NCBI GenBank assembly: GCA_030692565.1
Contig: JAUYAO010000022.1
Coordinates: forward strand, 124,001-188,000
DNA from: Nitrospira sp.
Lineage (GTDB): Bacteria > Nitrospirota > Nitrospiria > Nitrospirales > Nitrospiraceae
Length of the DNA stretch: 64,000 nucleotides
Direction of reading: 5' to 3'
The translations under genes and the position numbers were made by a program. Shown here piece after piece: positions 7,738-16,784 of the stretch (positions are counted from its first letter, which is position 1; every line of letters begins with the position of its first letter). The notes beneath the pieces were generated by a model. The model was given only the letters and a program-made list of their open reading frames with translations. It ran no database searches and was not told the DNA's origin.

Positions 7738-8415
7738 ATGTTGAAGCGCGTCCAGCCAAGCTCGCCCGATCATACCGGAAACGTCCCGGCGATGCCGCTG
7801 CTCATCGCAGTCGCCTGTACATGCTTGGCAGGCTTGCTTCCCCTTTCCGTCTCAGCCGAATCTGATCGGCCGGGAAAACAATCCGACGTCTTCCGCCAAT
7901 TCACGCAACATATTCAACGGCAAATCGAGCTGGACAAGACGGCCTTCGCACAAGCCAGCGGCTGCACCAACTGGTTCTATCATCAAGACAAACAGCCTTC
8001 AGCCCCACCGATCGCCCAGCCCATCCGCTTGGATCTGCTTCTCCAGCCTCCGAGTAAGGAGGAATGTCTGCGAGCCTATCCGCGCGGGCTAGACTCGGTC
8101 CGCCAGGACTTTCACCGCACGCAAACAGCGCTATCCGTCAGCCTGACGTTCTATGAGTACGCCCTCGTGGGCGATCGCAACGACGATGGCCGCTACAGCC
8201 TGGAGGAGCTCCAGGATATTTTCCCGGCCTTGGCCCTCACGTTCGATTCCACCCGCTCTCCCGGCGCACAGGCGGCCTCGCTCGCCGGGCGCTTCGATGA
8301 CTGGTATCGCATGCGAGATCTGGAACACCTGATGACCGGCATGGCCCAACTGTACGAAAAAGGCTATCGAGTCTCACCGGCCGACCGGGCCGAACTTGAC
8401 CGAGTCACCAAATGA
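7738..8415 (+). CDS. Exported protein with EF-hand-like motif
   Basis: The 225-residue protein has a signal sequence (MPLLIAVACTCLAGLLPLSVSA). Its only recognisable motif is DRNDDGRYSLEEL near residue 140, which fits a calcium-binding EF-hand loop (D-x-N-D-D-G-x-Y-x-x-x-E). A TATATT box at 7729-7734 sits four bases before the ATG at 7738. If that is the promoter, the true start may be the ATG at 7792, directly before the hydrophobic core. The stop overlaps the start of the metallophosphoesterase gene (ATGA, 8412-8415). Otherwise unknown. Confidence 0.68.
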   Translation: MLKRVQPSSPDHTGNVPAMPLLIAVACTCLAGLLPLSVSAESDRPGKQSDVFRQFTQHIQRQIELDKTAFAQASGCTNWFYHQDKQPSAPPIAQPIRLDLLLQPPSKEECLRAYPRGLDSVRQDFHRTQTALSVSLTFYEYALVGDRNDDGRYSLEELQDIFPALALTFDSTRSPGAQAASLAGRFDDWYRMRDLEHLMTGMAQLYEKGYRVSPADRAELDRVTK

Positions 8416-9272
8416 GGGTTAGCCATTCGTGGCCCGATCGTGCCCGGGCGTTTGTCGGCACCTGCCTGAGTGAACCCTTCTATCGCCTCTTCAGCCTGTT
8501 TCCACAGTGCGAAATCGGCTTGTCGGAACATGCCGTCACCCGTCTGACCTTTCCTCATCGGGTGCTGGCCGGCCACCGGGCCGTCCATCTGAGCGATCTC
8601 CATCTCGACCGCCACCAGCCCCGCCACGATCTGATCGCCGACGAAGTCAAAGGATTGGAGCCGGACTGGATTTTCATTACCGGTGACCTGTTGAATGTCC
8701 CGGAGGGCCTGCCTCACCTGTTTCGATTTCTCGCGCAACTGCGCACCATTGCCCCGGTTTATGTCACGCTGGGCAATCATGACCACTACAGCGGCGTTCC
8801 CGTCGAACAGTTCCGCCACTGGGCGGAGCGGCATCGGATCACGCTGCTCATCAACGAGTCGGCGACGATTCACACGAACGGCGGCGAACTGGCCCTTGTC
8901 GGGGTGGATGATCCGTCGCTGCACCGAGCCGATCTCCGATGCCTACCGGCCCAAGCCCAGCATCGGTTTACGCTGCTGCTCGCGCACGCCCCGAATATTC
9001 TCGATCAAATGGAACCGCAGCATCATGCCAACCTGATTTTGTGCGGACACAGCCACGGAGGTCAGTGGAGAATTCCCGGAATTCCAACCATCTGGCTGCC
9101 ACCAGGCTGCAATGGCCGGATTGCCGGACACCACGAAAAGGGCGGCCAGCGGCTGTATGTCAATCGAGGACTCGGCTGGTCGTTTCTCCCGCTGCGGTGG
9201 AACTGCCGGCCGGAGATCGCCCTGATCCAGTGGACCGTCGAATCAGCCGCTCCGGCCATTATGGCGGCGTGA
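8412..9272 (+). CDS. Metallophosphoesterase (YkuE/LpxG-like)
   Basis: The 286-residue protein carries the full calcineurin-like motif set in order: SDLHLD, TGDLLN, LGNHDHY, LLAHAP and CGHSHGGQ, which bind two metal ions. The arrangement resembles the YkuE/YaeI and LpxG group, some of which act on phospholipids or UDP-2,3-diacylglucosamine; the substrate here is not shown. No clear signal peptide is present, though the N-terminus (FYRLFSLF) is hydrophobic and may associate with membrane. Translation is coupled to the upstream EF-hand-like protein, and the 3' end overlaps the convergent HEAT gene by 14 bases. Confidence 0.85.
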   Translation: MRVSHSWPDRARAFVGTCLSEPFYRLFSLFPQCEIGLSEHAVTRLTFPHRVLAGHRAVHLSDLHLDRHQPRHDLIADEVKGLEPDWIFITGDLLNVPEGLPHLFRFLAQLRTIAPVYVTLGNHDHYSGVPVEQFRHWAERHRITLLINESATIHTNGGELALVGVDDPSLHRADLRCLPAQAQHRFTLLLAHAPNILDQMEPQHHANLILCGHSHGGQWRIPGIPTIWLPPGCNGRIAGHHEKGGQRLYVNRGLGWSFLPLRWNCRPEIALIQWTVESAAPAIMAA

Positions 9273-9897
9273 GTCGTTCCAGCGCTTCTTTGGCGCGACT
9301 GCGCGTGGTCTGATCCCAATCTTCCTTCATCACTTCTTCAAGTTTTTCCCGGGCCTCGGAGGCGCGCAGGCGGCCCAATCCCAAGGCCGCGCAGGACCGG
9401 ACATAGGCATGATCGTCTTCGAGCGCGGCGAGCAACAACGGAACGATCGAACGGTCCTGCAGCACCCCCAAGTGACTGGCGGCCATCCCGCGAATGCGAT
9501 GTTGCTTCTCCCCGACCGCGCGGCGCAACGTGCTCACCCAAAGCTCTTTGAGCGCCGGCGCCACCGCTTCAAGCCCGTTCACCCGATACCCGTTCACTTC
9601 CGCCAGGGCGAATGACAGCTCAAGTTTCTTGTCGCGAACGGTTTCCCGCTGAAAGGCCGCGAGCAATCGATCCCGTTTGCGTGTTTGCTGCACCCGCCGG
9701 CGGATCTTCTTAATAACCACCATTACCAGCACGCCGATGCCGAGCACCGCAGCGGCCAGCGGAATCGCCTGGTCGATCACGTATTCCTGCGATTCCAGTG
9801 ACAGCCGTTTCCACACCCACACCGAGGTAATGACGACCCCTAGGAGGATGACAATGGCGCTCAGATTGGCCTGGCCCTGGTCAGCGCGTCGCAACAT
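9259..9897 (-). CDS. Membrane protein with HEAT repeats
   Basis: Of 212 residues, the first 65 contain two hydrophobic segments (LSAIVILLGVVITSVWVW and AIPLAAAVLGIGVLVMVVI) followed by a basic stretch KKIRRRVQQTRKRDR. The rest is helical with HEAT-like repeats such as HRIRGMAASHLGVLQD, HAYVRSCAALGLGRLRA and TRSRAKEALERL. Such repeats usually bind other proteins. No partner is evident from the neighbours. It is divergent from the MarR-type regulator gene with only about 55 bases between the starts. Confidence 0.7.
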   Translation of the reverse strand: MLRRADQGQANLSAIVILLGVVITSVWVWKRLSLESQEYVIDQAIPLAAAVLGIGVLVMVVIKKIRRRVQQTRKRDRLLAAFQRETVRDKKLELSFALAEVNGYRVNGLEAVAPALKELWVSTLRRAVGEKQHRIRGMAASHLGVLQDRSIVPLLLAALEDDHAYVRSCAALGLGRLRASEAREKLEEVMKEDWDQTTRSRAKEALERLTPP

Positions 9898-9952
9898 GGG
9901 AGCGGATCATACGGGCGCATCCCTCGCGCCGTCAATGAAAGATCCCCCTGCC

Positions 9953-10477
9953 ATGCACGCAAACACTCACATCAACCCGTCGTCTCTTGACCCCATGACC
10001 GCGGCAGAATATGCTCCGCCCGTGGAACTTCCCGATCTGAAAGACGACCCCCATCTCAAGCTGGTCAGACCGTTGGTAGAAGCCTACCAGGCGTTTTGGC
10101 TCGCCGATAACCGCCATATCCGATCGTTGAAGCTGACGCCGTCCCAGTTCGACGTCATTGCGACGTTGGGAGATACGGATGGCATGACCTGCTCTGAGTT
10201 ATCGGCCAGAACGCTTGTGACCAAGGGGACACTCACCGGCGTGCTCGACCGGCTGGCGGCCAAGGGATTGATTCGCCGTGAGTCCGTCGACAGCGATCGC
10301 CGCCAAATCAGGATTCAACTCACCGAGAAGGGCGGCGGCATCTTCCGCAGAACGTACGCCGCCCATATCGCGTTTCTGAAACCGTTTTTCGAACGGGCAT
10401 TGAGCCCGAAAGAGGTCGACGACGCGCGGCGGCTGCTCCTCCGCCTTCGTGACAGCTTCAAGCGAGGAACATCCTAG
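9953..10477 (+). CDS. MarR-family transcriptional regulator
   Basis: The 174-residue protein has the MarR winged helix: LTPSQFDVIATLGDTDGMTCSELS, the recognition-helix region TKGTLTGVLDRL, and the wing RRESVDSDRRQIRIQLTEKG. The DxRxxxxxLT motif is characteristic. The ATG at 9953 is preferred; ATGs at 9935 and 9995 are in frame. The MBL-fold hydrolase gene starts two bases after its stop, so the pair is probably one operon and the hydrolase may be a target or partner. The effector is unknown. No clear palindromic operator is seen in the short divergent spacer. Confidence 0.85.
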   Translation: MHANTHINPSSLDPMTAAEYAPPVELPDLKDDPHLKLVRPLVEAYQAFWLADNRHIRSLKLTPSQFDVIATLGDTDGMTCSELSARTLVTKGTLTGVLDRLAAKGLIRRESVDSDRRQIRIQLTEKGGGIFRRTYAAHIAFLKPFFERALSPKEVDDARRLLLRLRDSFKRGTS

Positions 10478-10479
10478 AC

Positions 10480-11235
10480 ATGCGGCTGACCATTCTCGGC
10501 TCTGGCACGAATGTTCACCCGACCAGGGCCGCCGCCGGCTATCTCGTCCGTACCGACCAGACCATGCTGCTGGACTTCGGCCCCAGGACACTGTCCAATC
10601 TCCTGAAAACGGGCACCGACCGCCATCGCATCACCCACATCCTCTTCTCGCATTTTCACGCCGACCACTTTTCCGATTTCATCACCTTCTACTTTGACGC
10701 GGTGATCTATACCAAGCATGGCGGCGGATGGCGCCCCGATCTCACCCTGATCGGCCCGCGCGGGGCGAAAGCCCTGTTCCGCAGCATCATGGCCACCTTC
10801 CCCAGCTTTTCCGATCCGCCGTTCCGAGTACATCTGAAAGAAGTGACGGACCGAGCCTTTTGGATCGGTGAGACGCTCATTACTCCCCGCCGGATCGTGC
10901 ATGTTCCGGATCTGAATAGCGTGGGATATCGGATCGAGCACAAGAACAAGACGCTGGTCTACTCAGGCGATGCGCAATACTGCGACAGCTTGGTGCGCCT
11001 GTGCCGTGAAGCCGACGTGGCCGTGCTGGATTGTTCGTTCCCGGCGACGAAGCCGGGACCGGTGCACATGCATGCGGGGGAATGCGGCCAGGTGGCAGAA
11101 GAGGCCGGCGTGGATCGACTGGTGCTGTCGCATTTCTATCCGCCCGCAGATCGCGCCGACGTGAAAGCTCAGGCAGCGGAGAATTTTCGCGGGACCGTGA
11201 TAAAGGGGAAAGATCTGCTGACGATTCGGCTCTGA
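10480..11235 (+). CDS. MBL-fold metallo-hydrolase, RNase Z-like
   Basis: The 251-residue protein starts LTILGSGTNVHPTRAAAGY, typical of the RNase Z/beta-lactamase-fold group. It carries the metal site SHFHADH, then VYSGDAQYCDS, LDCSFP, GPVHMHAGECG and LSHFYPPADR. These fit an Elac/RNase Z-type or phosphodiesterase-like hydrolase. It lacks an obvious exosite arm, so a tRNA 3'-processing role is not certain. An AGGAA ribosome-binding site lies within the end of the MarR gene, two bases upstream of which translation would be coupled. Substrate unknown. Confidence 0.82.
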   Translation: MRLTILGSGTNVHPTRAAAGYLVRTDQTMLLDFGPRTLSNLLKTGTDRHRITHILFSHFHADHFSDFITFYFDAVIYTKHGGGWRPDLTLIGPRGAKALFRSIMATFPSFSDPPFRVHLKEVTDRAFWIGETLITPRRIVHVPDLNSVGYRIEHKNKTLVYSGDAQYCDSLVRLCREADVAVLDCSFPATKPGPVHMHAGECGQVAEEAGVDRLVLSHFYPPADRADVKAQAAENFRGTVIKGKDLLTIRL

Positions 11236-11269
11236 GGGGAGCAGGCTGCGGAAAAAGAAACCAGCCGGG

Positions 11270-12130
11270 CTACAAGCCCTCTTCGCGGGGCTCCCCGCCG
11301 AGAATTTCGATCAGCGTGGTAAACCGCGCCGTCTTCACCGGCTCATCCATCTTGGAATAGATCGCCAGAAGATTCTTCACCATGCGGGAGAGGATGCCGC
11401 GAACCTGGCTGTGCTGCAGATACTTGTCATCGAATCCATACCCGGCTTCCGTTAAGAACCGGGCGCAATTTTTTTCCGTCAACAACGCGCCGCCGTTGAA
11501 GCAATCGATGAAAATCTTGTAGCGGTCCGACTCGTACTTCACCAGAAAATGGCCCGGCATCCCGATGCCATGCAGCGGCAGACCCAGCCGCTGCCCGATG
11601 AGGAGATAGACCACCGACAAGCTGATGGGAATCCCTACCCGCCGATCGATCACGCGGTTCAGATAGCTGTTCTCGACTTCGTAATAGTTCTTGGTATTGC
11701 CCTTGAAACCCTGTTCGGTGAACACGTAGCGGTTCAACGCATTGACCGTTTCTTCACCGGATGCGCGCGGGCCGATGCGTTCCCGGACTTCCTGCGCCAT
11801 CGTATCGAGCAGCCGCCCGTACTCCGCCGTATCGAGCAGGGGGTACGTGTACCGGGCAATGAGAAATGCGCCCTGCTCCAGATTCATGGTCGCGTCAGGG
11901 CCTGCGGCCATGGCCCGCATTTCGTCCTCGAGCTTACCCCAACGAATCTCTTCCAGAATCGTCGCGATGCGATCCGCCATCTCCGGCTGCTCGATCTCGG
12001 CTTCCTGAAGCAGCGGTACCGCCGACGGACCGATATCGATCAGCTTATCGCTGATGGTCTCGACAATGCGTGCATCCTCATCGGACAACAGCCGGATGAG
12101 GGCGCGTATTTGACTCTCTGGAATCACCAT
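11270..12130 (-). CDS. SirB1-type transglutaminase-like protein
   Basis: The product (286 residues from ATG 12130) has a helical N-terminal part and the SirB1 family core, with NALNRYVF, VGIPISLSVVYLLIGQRLGLPLHGIGMPGHFLVKY and IDCFNGG. The family is related to transglutaminases, but its activity is not established; members are often next to membrane or regulatory genes. A TTG at 12157, abutting the permease stop codon, is an alternative start. It is the last gene of a four-gene minus-strand operon that begins with the LON-domain protein at 14606. Confidence 0.82.
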   Translation of the reverse strand: MVIPESQIRALIRLLSDEDARIVETISDKLIDIGPSAVPLLQEAEIEQPEMADRIATILEEIRWGKLEDEMRAMAAGPDATMNLEQGAFLIARYTYPLLDTAEYGRLLDTMAQEVRERIGPRASGEETVNALNRYVFTEQGFKGNTKNYYEVENSYLNRVIDRRVGIPISLSVVYLLIGQRLGLPLHGIGMPGHFLVKYESDRYKIFIDCFNGGALLTEKNCARFLTEAGYGFDDKYLQHSQVRGILSRMVKNLLAIYSKMDEPVKTARFTTLIEILGGEPREEGL

Positions 12131-12157
12131 GGGGGTACTCACGCGGGGCGCAGCCAA

Positions 12158-12937
12158 CTAGCCCATCGCCCGGCGGAAAGCTTTGGCTCCGCCATACAAA
12201 CAGAGCGCATCAAAAACGACCATGACGACAATCGCCATGCCCACATGCGGCAGGGCATCGCTCCAATTGGTGAGAATCAGAGGCCGCACGGCGTCGATCG
12301 CCCAGGTCATGGGGTTGAATTGCGCCAGGACACTCATCCAGGTCGGCATCGCCGTCAGCGGCACCAGCGCCGAACTGAGGAAAATCATCGGGAGCGACAG
12401 GAATCCGAGGACCGAGAAAAAGTCGCCGTGGCTCTTCACCGAAAAGGCCATCGCCATCGAGATCGCTGTCAGCCCCACACCGAACAGCATGCCGATCAAG
12501 AGGATCATGGCCACGCCGAGCAATCCCGTCGCCGGATGCACGCCGAAGAGAAACGCGATGCCGAGGATCACCAAGACTTGCAGGGACGTGATCGTCATCA
12601 CGAAGATAAACCGGCTAAGAATGACCGAGCTCCGGTGAATCGGCGCGGACATCAACCGTTCGAGAAATCCGTTCTCCTTGTCGAACAACAGATCGACGCC
12701 GCCGGCCAGCCCGTTATTCAGCACCGTCATCACGACCACACCAGCCGCCAGGAAGCTGATGTAATTGGGCGCCTGGGTCACCTGCACATCCGCCGCGCGC
12801 TGAAACAGATTGCCGAAAAAGATCAGCCAGAACAACATCGGCTGCACCAGCGTGAAGAGCATGCTGAATTTTTCCCGGCTCAAACGGCGAACCCACCGCA
12901 TCGTCAGAGCCCCGATTTCTTGCCAATAGTGCGCCAT
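12158..12937 (-). CDS. ABC-2 type transporter permease (DrrB-like)
   Basis: This 259-residue integral membrane protein has six predicted hydrophobic segments and the ABC-2 family signature region (SLPMIFLSSALVPLTAMP, followed by FNPMTWAIDAVRPL). It would form the membrane half of an exporter with the ATPase encoded eight bases upstream. DrrAB-type systems export lipids or drugs; the substrate is unknown here. Confidence 0.9.
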   Translation of the reverse strand: MAHYWQEIGALTMRWVRRLSREKFSMLFTLVQPMLFWLIFFGNLFQRAADVQVTQAPNYISFLAAGVVVMTVLNNGLAGGVDLLFDKENGFLERLMSAPIHRSSVILSRFIFVMTITSLQVLVILGIAFLFGVHPATGLLGVAMILLIGMLFGVGLTAISMAMAFSVKSHGDFFSVLGFLSLPMIFLSSALVPLTAMPTWMSVLAQFNPMTWAIDAVRPLILTNWSDALPHVGMAIVVMVVFDALCLYGGAKAFRRAMG

Positions 12938-12945
12938 GTATCTCC

Positions 12946-13917
12946 CTACACTGGTTCTTCCGCCGGCGCCGCGTCCCGAAGAGAGCGGCCCGTGTGGGCG
13001 ATAAAGACATCGTCCAACCGGGGACGGTGATAGTCAATAAAATCGAGGCGGCAGTCCAATTTGTTCGCCGCCTCTAAGATGGCCGGAAGCGCTTTTTCAG
13101 CGGATTCCACGCGAATGTCGAGGCCGGTGGCCGTCGCATTCACCGTGCGAATGGCGGGCTGCCCCTTGAGAGCGGAAGCCAAGGCGCCAAGCCGCGCGGT
13201 TTCCTTGATCGTGAGCGACACGATGTCGCCGCCGAGCGCCACTTTCAGTTCGGCCGGGGAGCCGATCGTTTTGACCTTGCCGCAATCGATGATCGCCAGG
13301 CGATCGCACAATTGATCGGCTTCGTCGAGATAATTGGTCGTCATGACCACGGTCATGCCGCGGGCCTTGAGCATCCGGATATAGTCCCAGATCCGCAGCC
13401 GGCTCTGCACATCCAACCCCAACGTCGGCTCGTCCAAAAAGAGAATCTTCGGATTCGGCAACAGTCCGCAGGCGATATCGAGCTTCCGCTTCATGCCGCC
13501 CGAATAGGTCTTGGCCGGCCGGTCCGCGTGCTCTTCGAGTTCGACCAGTTTGAGCAATTCGGCGATCCGCTTCGTGGCTTCTTCTTTCGTCAGATGGTAG
13601 AGCGCCCCGAGCAATTCGAGATGCTCGCGCCCGGTGAGGAATCGATCAATGGCCCGCTCTTGCGGCACGTAGCCGAACAGCGTCCGCACCAGATCCGCCT
13701 CGCGCACCGTATCGTGCCCCAGCACTGTGGCAGTGCCGGACGTGGGATGGAGCAGCGTGATGAGCGTGCGCAGCGTCGTGCTTTTGCCGGCGCCGTTCGG
13801 TCCCAGCAAGCCGAAGATTTCGCCCGCATACACCTGAAAAGAAAGATCGTCGACCGCTTTATGGCCGTCGTAGGTCTTGCAGAGCCGATTCACGTCGATC
13901 GCAATTGTCCGGTCCAT
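12946..13917 (-). CDS. ABC transporter ATP-binding protein (DrrA-like)
   Basis: The 323-residue ATPase shows Walker A GPNGAGKST, the signature TYSGGMKRKLD, Walker B ILFLDEPTLGLD and a switch histidine replaced by asparagine (TTNYLDEAD), which is common in DrrA-type proteins. The C-terminal extension fits the daunorubicin-resistance subfamily (TIGR01188 type). The ATG at 13917 shares one base with the stop of the upstream LON-domain gene (TAATG), which argues for this start over a TTG at 13926. It pairs with the permease gene just downstream. Confidence 0.92.
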   Translation of the reverse strand: MDRTIAIDVNRLCKTYDGHKAVDDLSFQVYAGEIFGLLGPNGAGKSTTLRTLITLLHPTSGTATVLGHDTVREADLVRTLFGYVPQERAIDRFLTGREHLELLGALYHLTKEEATKRIAELLKLVELEEHADRPAKTYSGGMKRKLDIACGLLPNPKILFLDEPTLGLDVQSRLRIWDYIRMLKARGMTVVMTTNYLDEADQLCDRLAIIDCGKVKTIGSPAELKVALGGDIVSLTIKETARLGALASALKGQPAIRTVNATATGLDIRVESAEKALPAILEAANKLDCRLDFIDYHRPRLDDVFIAHTGRSLRDAAPAEEPV

Positions 13918-14606
13918 TACCCCCAACCCTTCGCGCCTTGTTGATCATGCACCATGAACTGGATCAGGTCGCTCAGACGACGCGCCCGCTGGTGGAGACC
14001 TTCGGCTTCTATAAGAAATTGTTTTTCCAATGGTGTGCAGTCCAAGTATGTCGACAGCGTATTCACCAGGATCTCGTCGTTCACATCGTCGCGGAACAAT
14101 CCTTCCCACGTCGCCGCATCTTCGCGCGCGCGCAGATATTTCTCCAACACCTTCATCAGGGCCTGCCGCACTTCCGGAGCCAGCGAGGGCTCGGCGGTCG
14201 CCGGCTTTATGGCCACCCTGGCTTCTCGATAGGGCTTCTCGAAAAACTCCTCCTGGATTTCATACCGTTCCAACCCGTGGAGCAAGATATTGGATCGTCC
14301 ATCAGCCAGCGGTTGCACGCTGACGAGACGGCCGATACAGCCGATCGGATAGACCGCCGGATGGCCGTAGTAATCCGTCTCCCATCCCTCCTTCAGCAGG
14401 GCCATCGCCACGCACTGTCCACCGGCCGCCGCATCCGCCACCATCTGACGATAGCGCGGTTCGAAAATATGGAGCGGCAGATACGTCTTCGGGAAAAAGA
14501 CCACGTTGGGCAACGCAAACACCGGAACACGTTCCGGGATGGCGAACGGTGCGGCTTTGTCGTAGGGGTCTTTCGTGGGTTGGTCGTGTTCGCGATCAAT
14601 CTGCAT
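13917..14606 (-). CDS. LON peptidase substrate-binding domain protein
   Basis: This 229-residue protein contains only the LON N-terminal domain (PVFALPNVVFFPKTYLPLHIFEPRYRQM, GCIGRLV, ILLHGLERYEI) and no ATPase or protease domain. Stand-alone LON-substrate-binding proteins are widespread, and their role is not settled. It is the first gene of the operon LON-domain, ABC ATPase, ABC permease, SirB1-type, with overlapping stop and start to the ATPase. The N-terminus is not exported, so it is cytoplasmic. Confidence 0.88.
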   Translation of the reverse strand: MQIDREHDQPTKDPYDKAAPFAIPERVPVFALPNVVFFPKTYLPLHIFEPRYRQMVADAAAGGQCVAMALLKEGWETDYYGHPAVYPIGCIGRLVSVQPLADGRSNILLHGLERYEIQEEFFEKPYREARVAIKPATAEPSLAPEVRQALMKVLEKYLRAREDAATWEGLFRDDVNDEILVNTLSTYLDCTPLEKQFLIEAEGLHQRARRLSDLIQFMVHDQQGAKGWG

Positions 14607-14677
14607 GGCTCACGATAGCCGAGAGTTGTGAAAATTGTCAACGCCGAGCGCCTGCGCGACCGCCCCGCAACACATTG

Positions 14678-14706
14678 CAAATCGCCTCACCAATACAGGC
14701 GATTTG
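14678..14706. promoter_or_regulatory. Perfect inverted repeat between divergent genes
   Basis: CAAATCGCCT (14678-14687) and AGGCGATTTG (14697-14706) are exact inverse copies around a 9-base gap. The site lies between the divergent LON-domain operon and the AttH-like gene, where an operator for a dimeric regulator would be expected. There is no T-tract, so a terminator is less likely. Confidence 0.45.
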
Positions 14707-14769
14707 TGCACATGAATCCACGCGTGCTATAAGCCGGTGGCCGAAATACTCATCCTGGCATGGTGTGCA

Positions 14770-15903
14770 ATGACATCGCTTGCTGCTCGTCTCGTGATTG
14801 GACTGGCGTGGGTCTTAGCCACCGGCGGATCGGTGGCACCCGCGGCCGATCCTGCCGACATCTCCTTTCGCCTGGCGCAAGAGGGCTATCGGTACGAGTT
14901 CCCGCGCGATCACGGCGCGCACGATTCCTTCCGCACCGAATGGTGGTACTACACCGGTCACCTGGAAACCGCCGAAGGCCGGCGATTCGGATTTGAGCTC
15001 ACGTTCTTTCGCCGCGCCATCGCGCCCGATCAGGTCGAGACGCGCCCCTCCCGCTGGTCGGTGGATCAACTCTATCTGGCCCATCTGGCCATCACGGACG
15101 TCACGGGCCAACGCTTCCACTTTCGCGATCGCATCAGTCGCGCCGGGTTGGGCAAAGCCGGAGCCGAGGCCACCCATCTGCACGTCTGGCTCGATCACTG
15201 GCGCGCAGAATCGTCCGGTGGAACTGGCGACCAACAGAAGCTCGAAGCCAAGGCCGATGGCGTCGCACTTTCTCTGACGCTCGATCCCGCCAAACCGCTG
15301 GTCGTGCATGGCGAGCAAGGGATCAGCAAAAAGGGATCGGCAGCGGGACAAGCGTCACACTACTATTCATTCACCAACCTCACCACAGCGGGGACTCTGA
15401 TGATCGGCACCGAGACCTACCACATCACCGGCACCAGTTGGATGGACCATGAATTCGGCTCGGCGGACTTGGGCGCCGATCTCGCCGGGTGGGATTGGTT
15501 CAGCATCCAACTCGCCGACAAGCGGGAACTCATGGTCTATCGCCTCCGTCATACCGATGGATCGTCAGACCAGGCCTCCAGTGGCACGCTCGTCTTGGCA
15601 GACGGCCGCACGCAACACCTCTCGGCCTCCGATATCCAATTAACCCCGCTCGATACCTGGACCAGCCCAACCAGCAAGGCCACCTATCCCCACCGCTGGC
15701 AAGTCTCGATTCCGTCTCTTGATCTGTCGTTGCAACTGACGCCCCTCCTGGCCGATCAGGAACTGCGCACAACACGCAGCACGCAAGTCACCTATTGGGA
15801 GGGCGCGGTCGCTGTAGAAGGCACCGAGCGAGGGCAACCAATCAAAGGCCAGGGCTATGTCGAACTGACGGGGTATGCCGAGCGGATTAGGCAGAAGCTG
15901 TAA
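14770..15903 (+). CDS. AttH/CrtC lipocalin-like exported protein
   Basis: The 377-residue product (ATG 14770) begins with a signal sequence (ARLVIGLAWVLATGGSVAPA). The mature protein has the features of the AttH/CrtC-like family (carotenoid 1,2-hydratase-related, PF07143/PF17186): FPRDHGAHDSFRTEWWYYTGHL, GFELTFFRR, LAHLAITD, HYYSFTNL and GTSWMDHEFGS. Some members are called predicted secreted hydrolases or hydroxyneurosporene synthases; the reaction here is unknown, and a carotenoid role cannot be claimed without neighbours that support it. A GTG at 14737 is an alternative start. Confidence 0.85.
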   Translation: MTSLAARLVIGLAWVLATGGSVAPAADPADISFRLAQEGYRYEFPRDHGAHDSFRTEWWYYTGHLETAEGRRFGFELTFFRRAIAPDQVETRPSRWSVDQLYLAHLAITDVTGQRFHFRDRISRAGLGKAGAEATHLHVWLDHWRAESSGGTGDQQKLEAKADGVALSLTLDPAKPLVVHGEQGISKKGSAAGQASHYYSFTNLTTAGTLMIGTETYHITGTSWMDHEFGSADLGADLAGWDWFSIQLADKRELMVYRLRHTDGSSDQASSGTLVLADGRTQHLSASDIQLTPLDTWTSPTSKATYPHRWQVSIPSLDLSLQLTPLLADQELRTTRSTQVTYWEGAVAVEGTERGQPIKGQGYVELTGYAERIRQKL

Positions 15904-15939
15904 GTGGTGGAGCCCTTACTCCCGAGAAAAACAAAGGAG

Positions 15940-16329
<390 letters not shown>

Positions 16330-16436
16330 TCACGCTACTAGAAAACCACAATGTCCCCGTTTCCTCTGCCCTAGCTCCACGCGCCGCCATGGCTCATTGC
16401 CGTGAGTGAAGGGTCGCTACATACTCGCCCGGGAGG

Positions 16437-16784
16437 TTACGCGGCCTGGAGTAGGAACTCGACCTTTACGGCCTCGTAGGGGAATTCGATGCCGCCGGTT
16501 TTCGTGCGATTCAGCAAGCCGGCGGACAACAGAGCCGTGACGTCCCTGTGCACGGCCTTCACATCCCGCTGAACGCGGCGTGCCGCTTCACGGATGGAAA
16601 CCGGCCCAGCGCCGCACAGCGCCTTCAGAAGTTCCCAGCGCTTAGCGGATAGTACCTTCCACAGCAGCTCAGGAGTCGCAAAGCCAATGCGCGCCGACCG
16701 ATGCGGCTTGCCAGATTTCCAGGCCTGCGCGAACTCAGCCATGCCTTCCTCGGGAGAGCGCACTTCAAGTATGACCGTTTTCAT
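16437..16784 (-). CDS. HTH DNA-binding protein, putative antitoxin
   Basis: The 115-residue protein (ATG 16784) has a winged-helix core: AKRWELLKALCGAGPVSIREAARRV then DVKAVHRDVTALLSAGLL, as in the HVO_A0114/MarR-like group of small regulators. It begins inside the end of the DUF6516 gene (20-base overlap), so the two are co-translated. DUF6516 proteins are commonly paired with such a regulator, and the arrangement resembles a toxin-antitoxin module. In that reading this protein would neutralise the partner and repress the operon; this is inferred from gene pairing only. Confidence 0.75.
   Translation of the reverse strand: MKTVILEVRSPEEGMAEFAQAWKSGKPHRSARIGFATPELLWKVLSAKRWELLKALCGAGPVSIREAARRVQRDVKAVHRDVTALLSAGLLNRTKTGGIEFPYEAVKVEFLLQAA

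Noticed and set aside
9677-9952. Upstream extension of the MarR gene
   Set aside because: It would overlap the HEAT gene antisense and adds a non-conserved Ser/Thr/Arg-rich stretch; ATG 9953 fits MarR length.
11549-13030. 493-codon plus-strand open frame opposite the SirB1 and ABC transporter genes
   Set aside because: It is the antisense frame of three recognised proteins, rich in His/Arg/Gln as expected for GC-rich antisense reading, and has no family resemblance.
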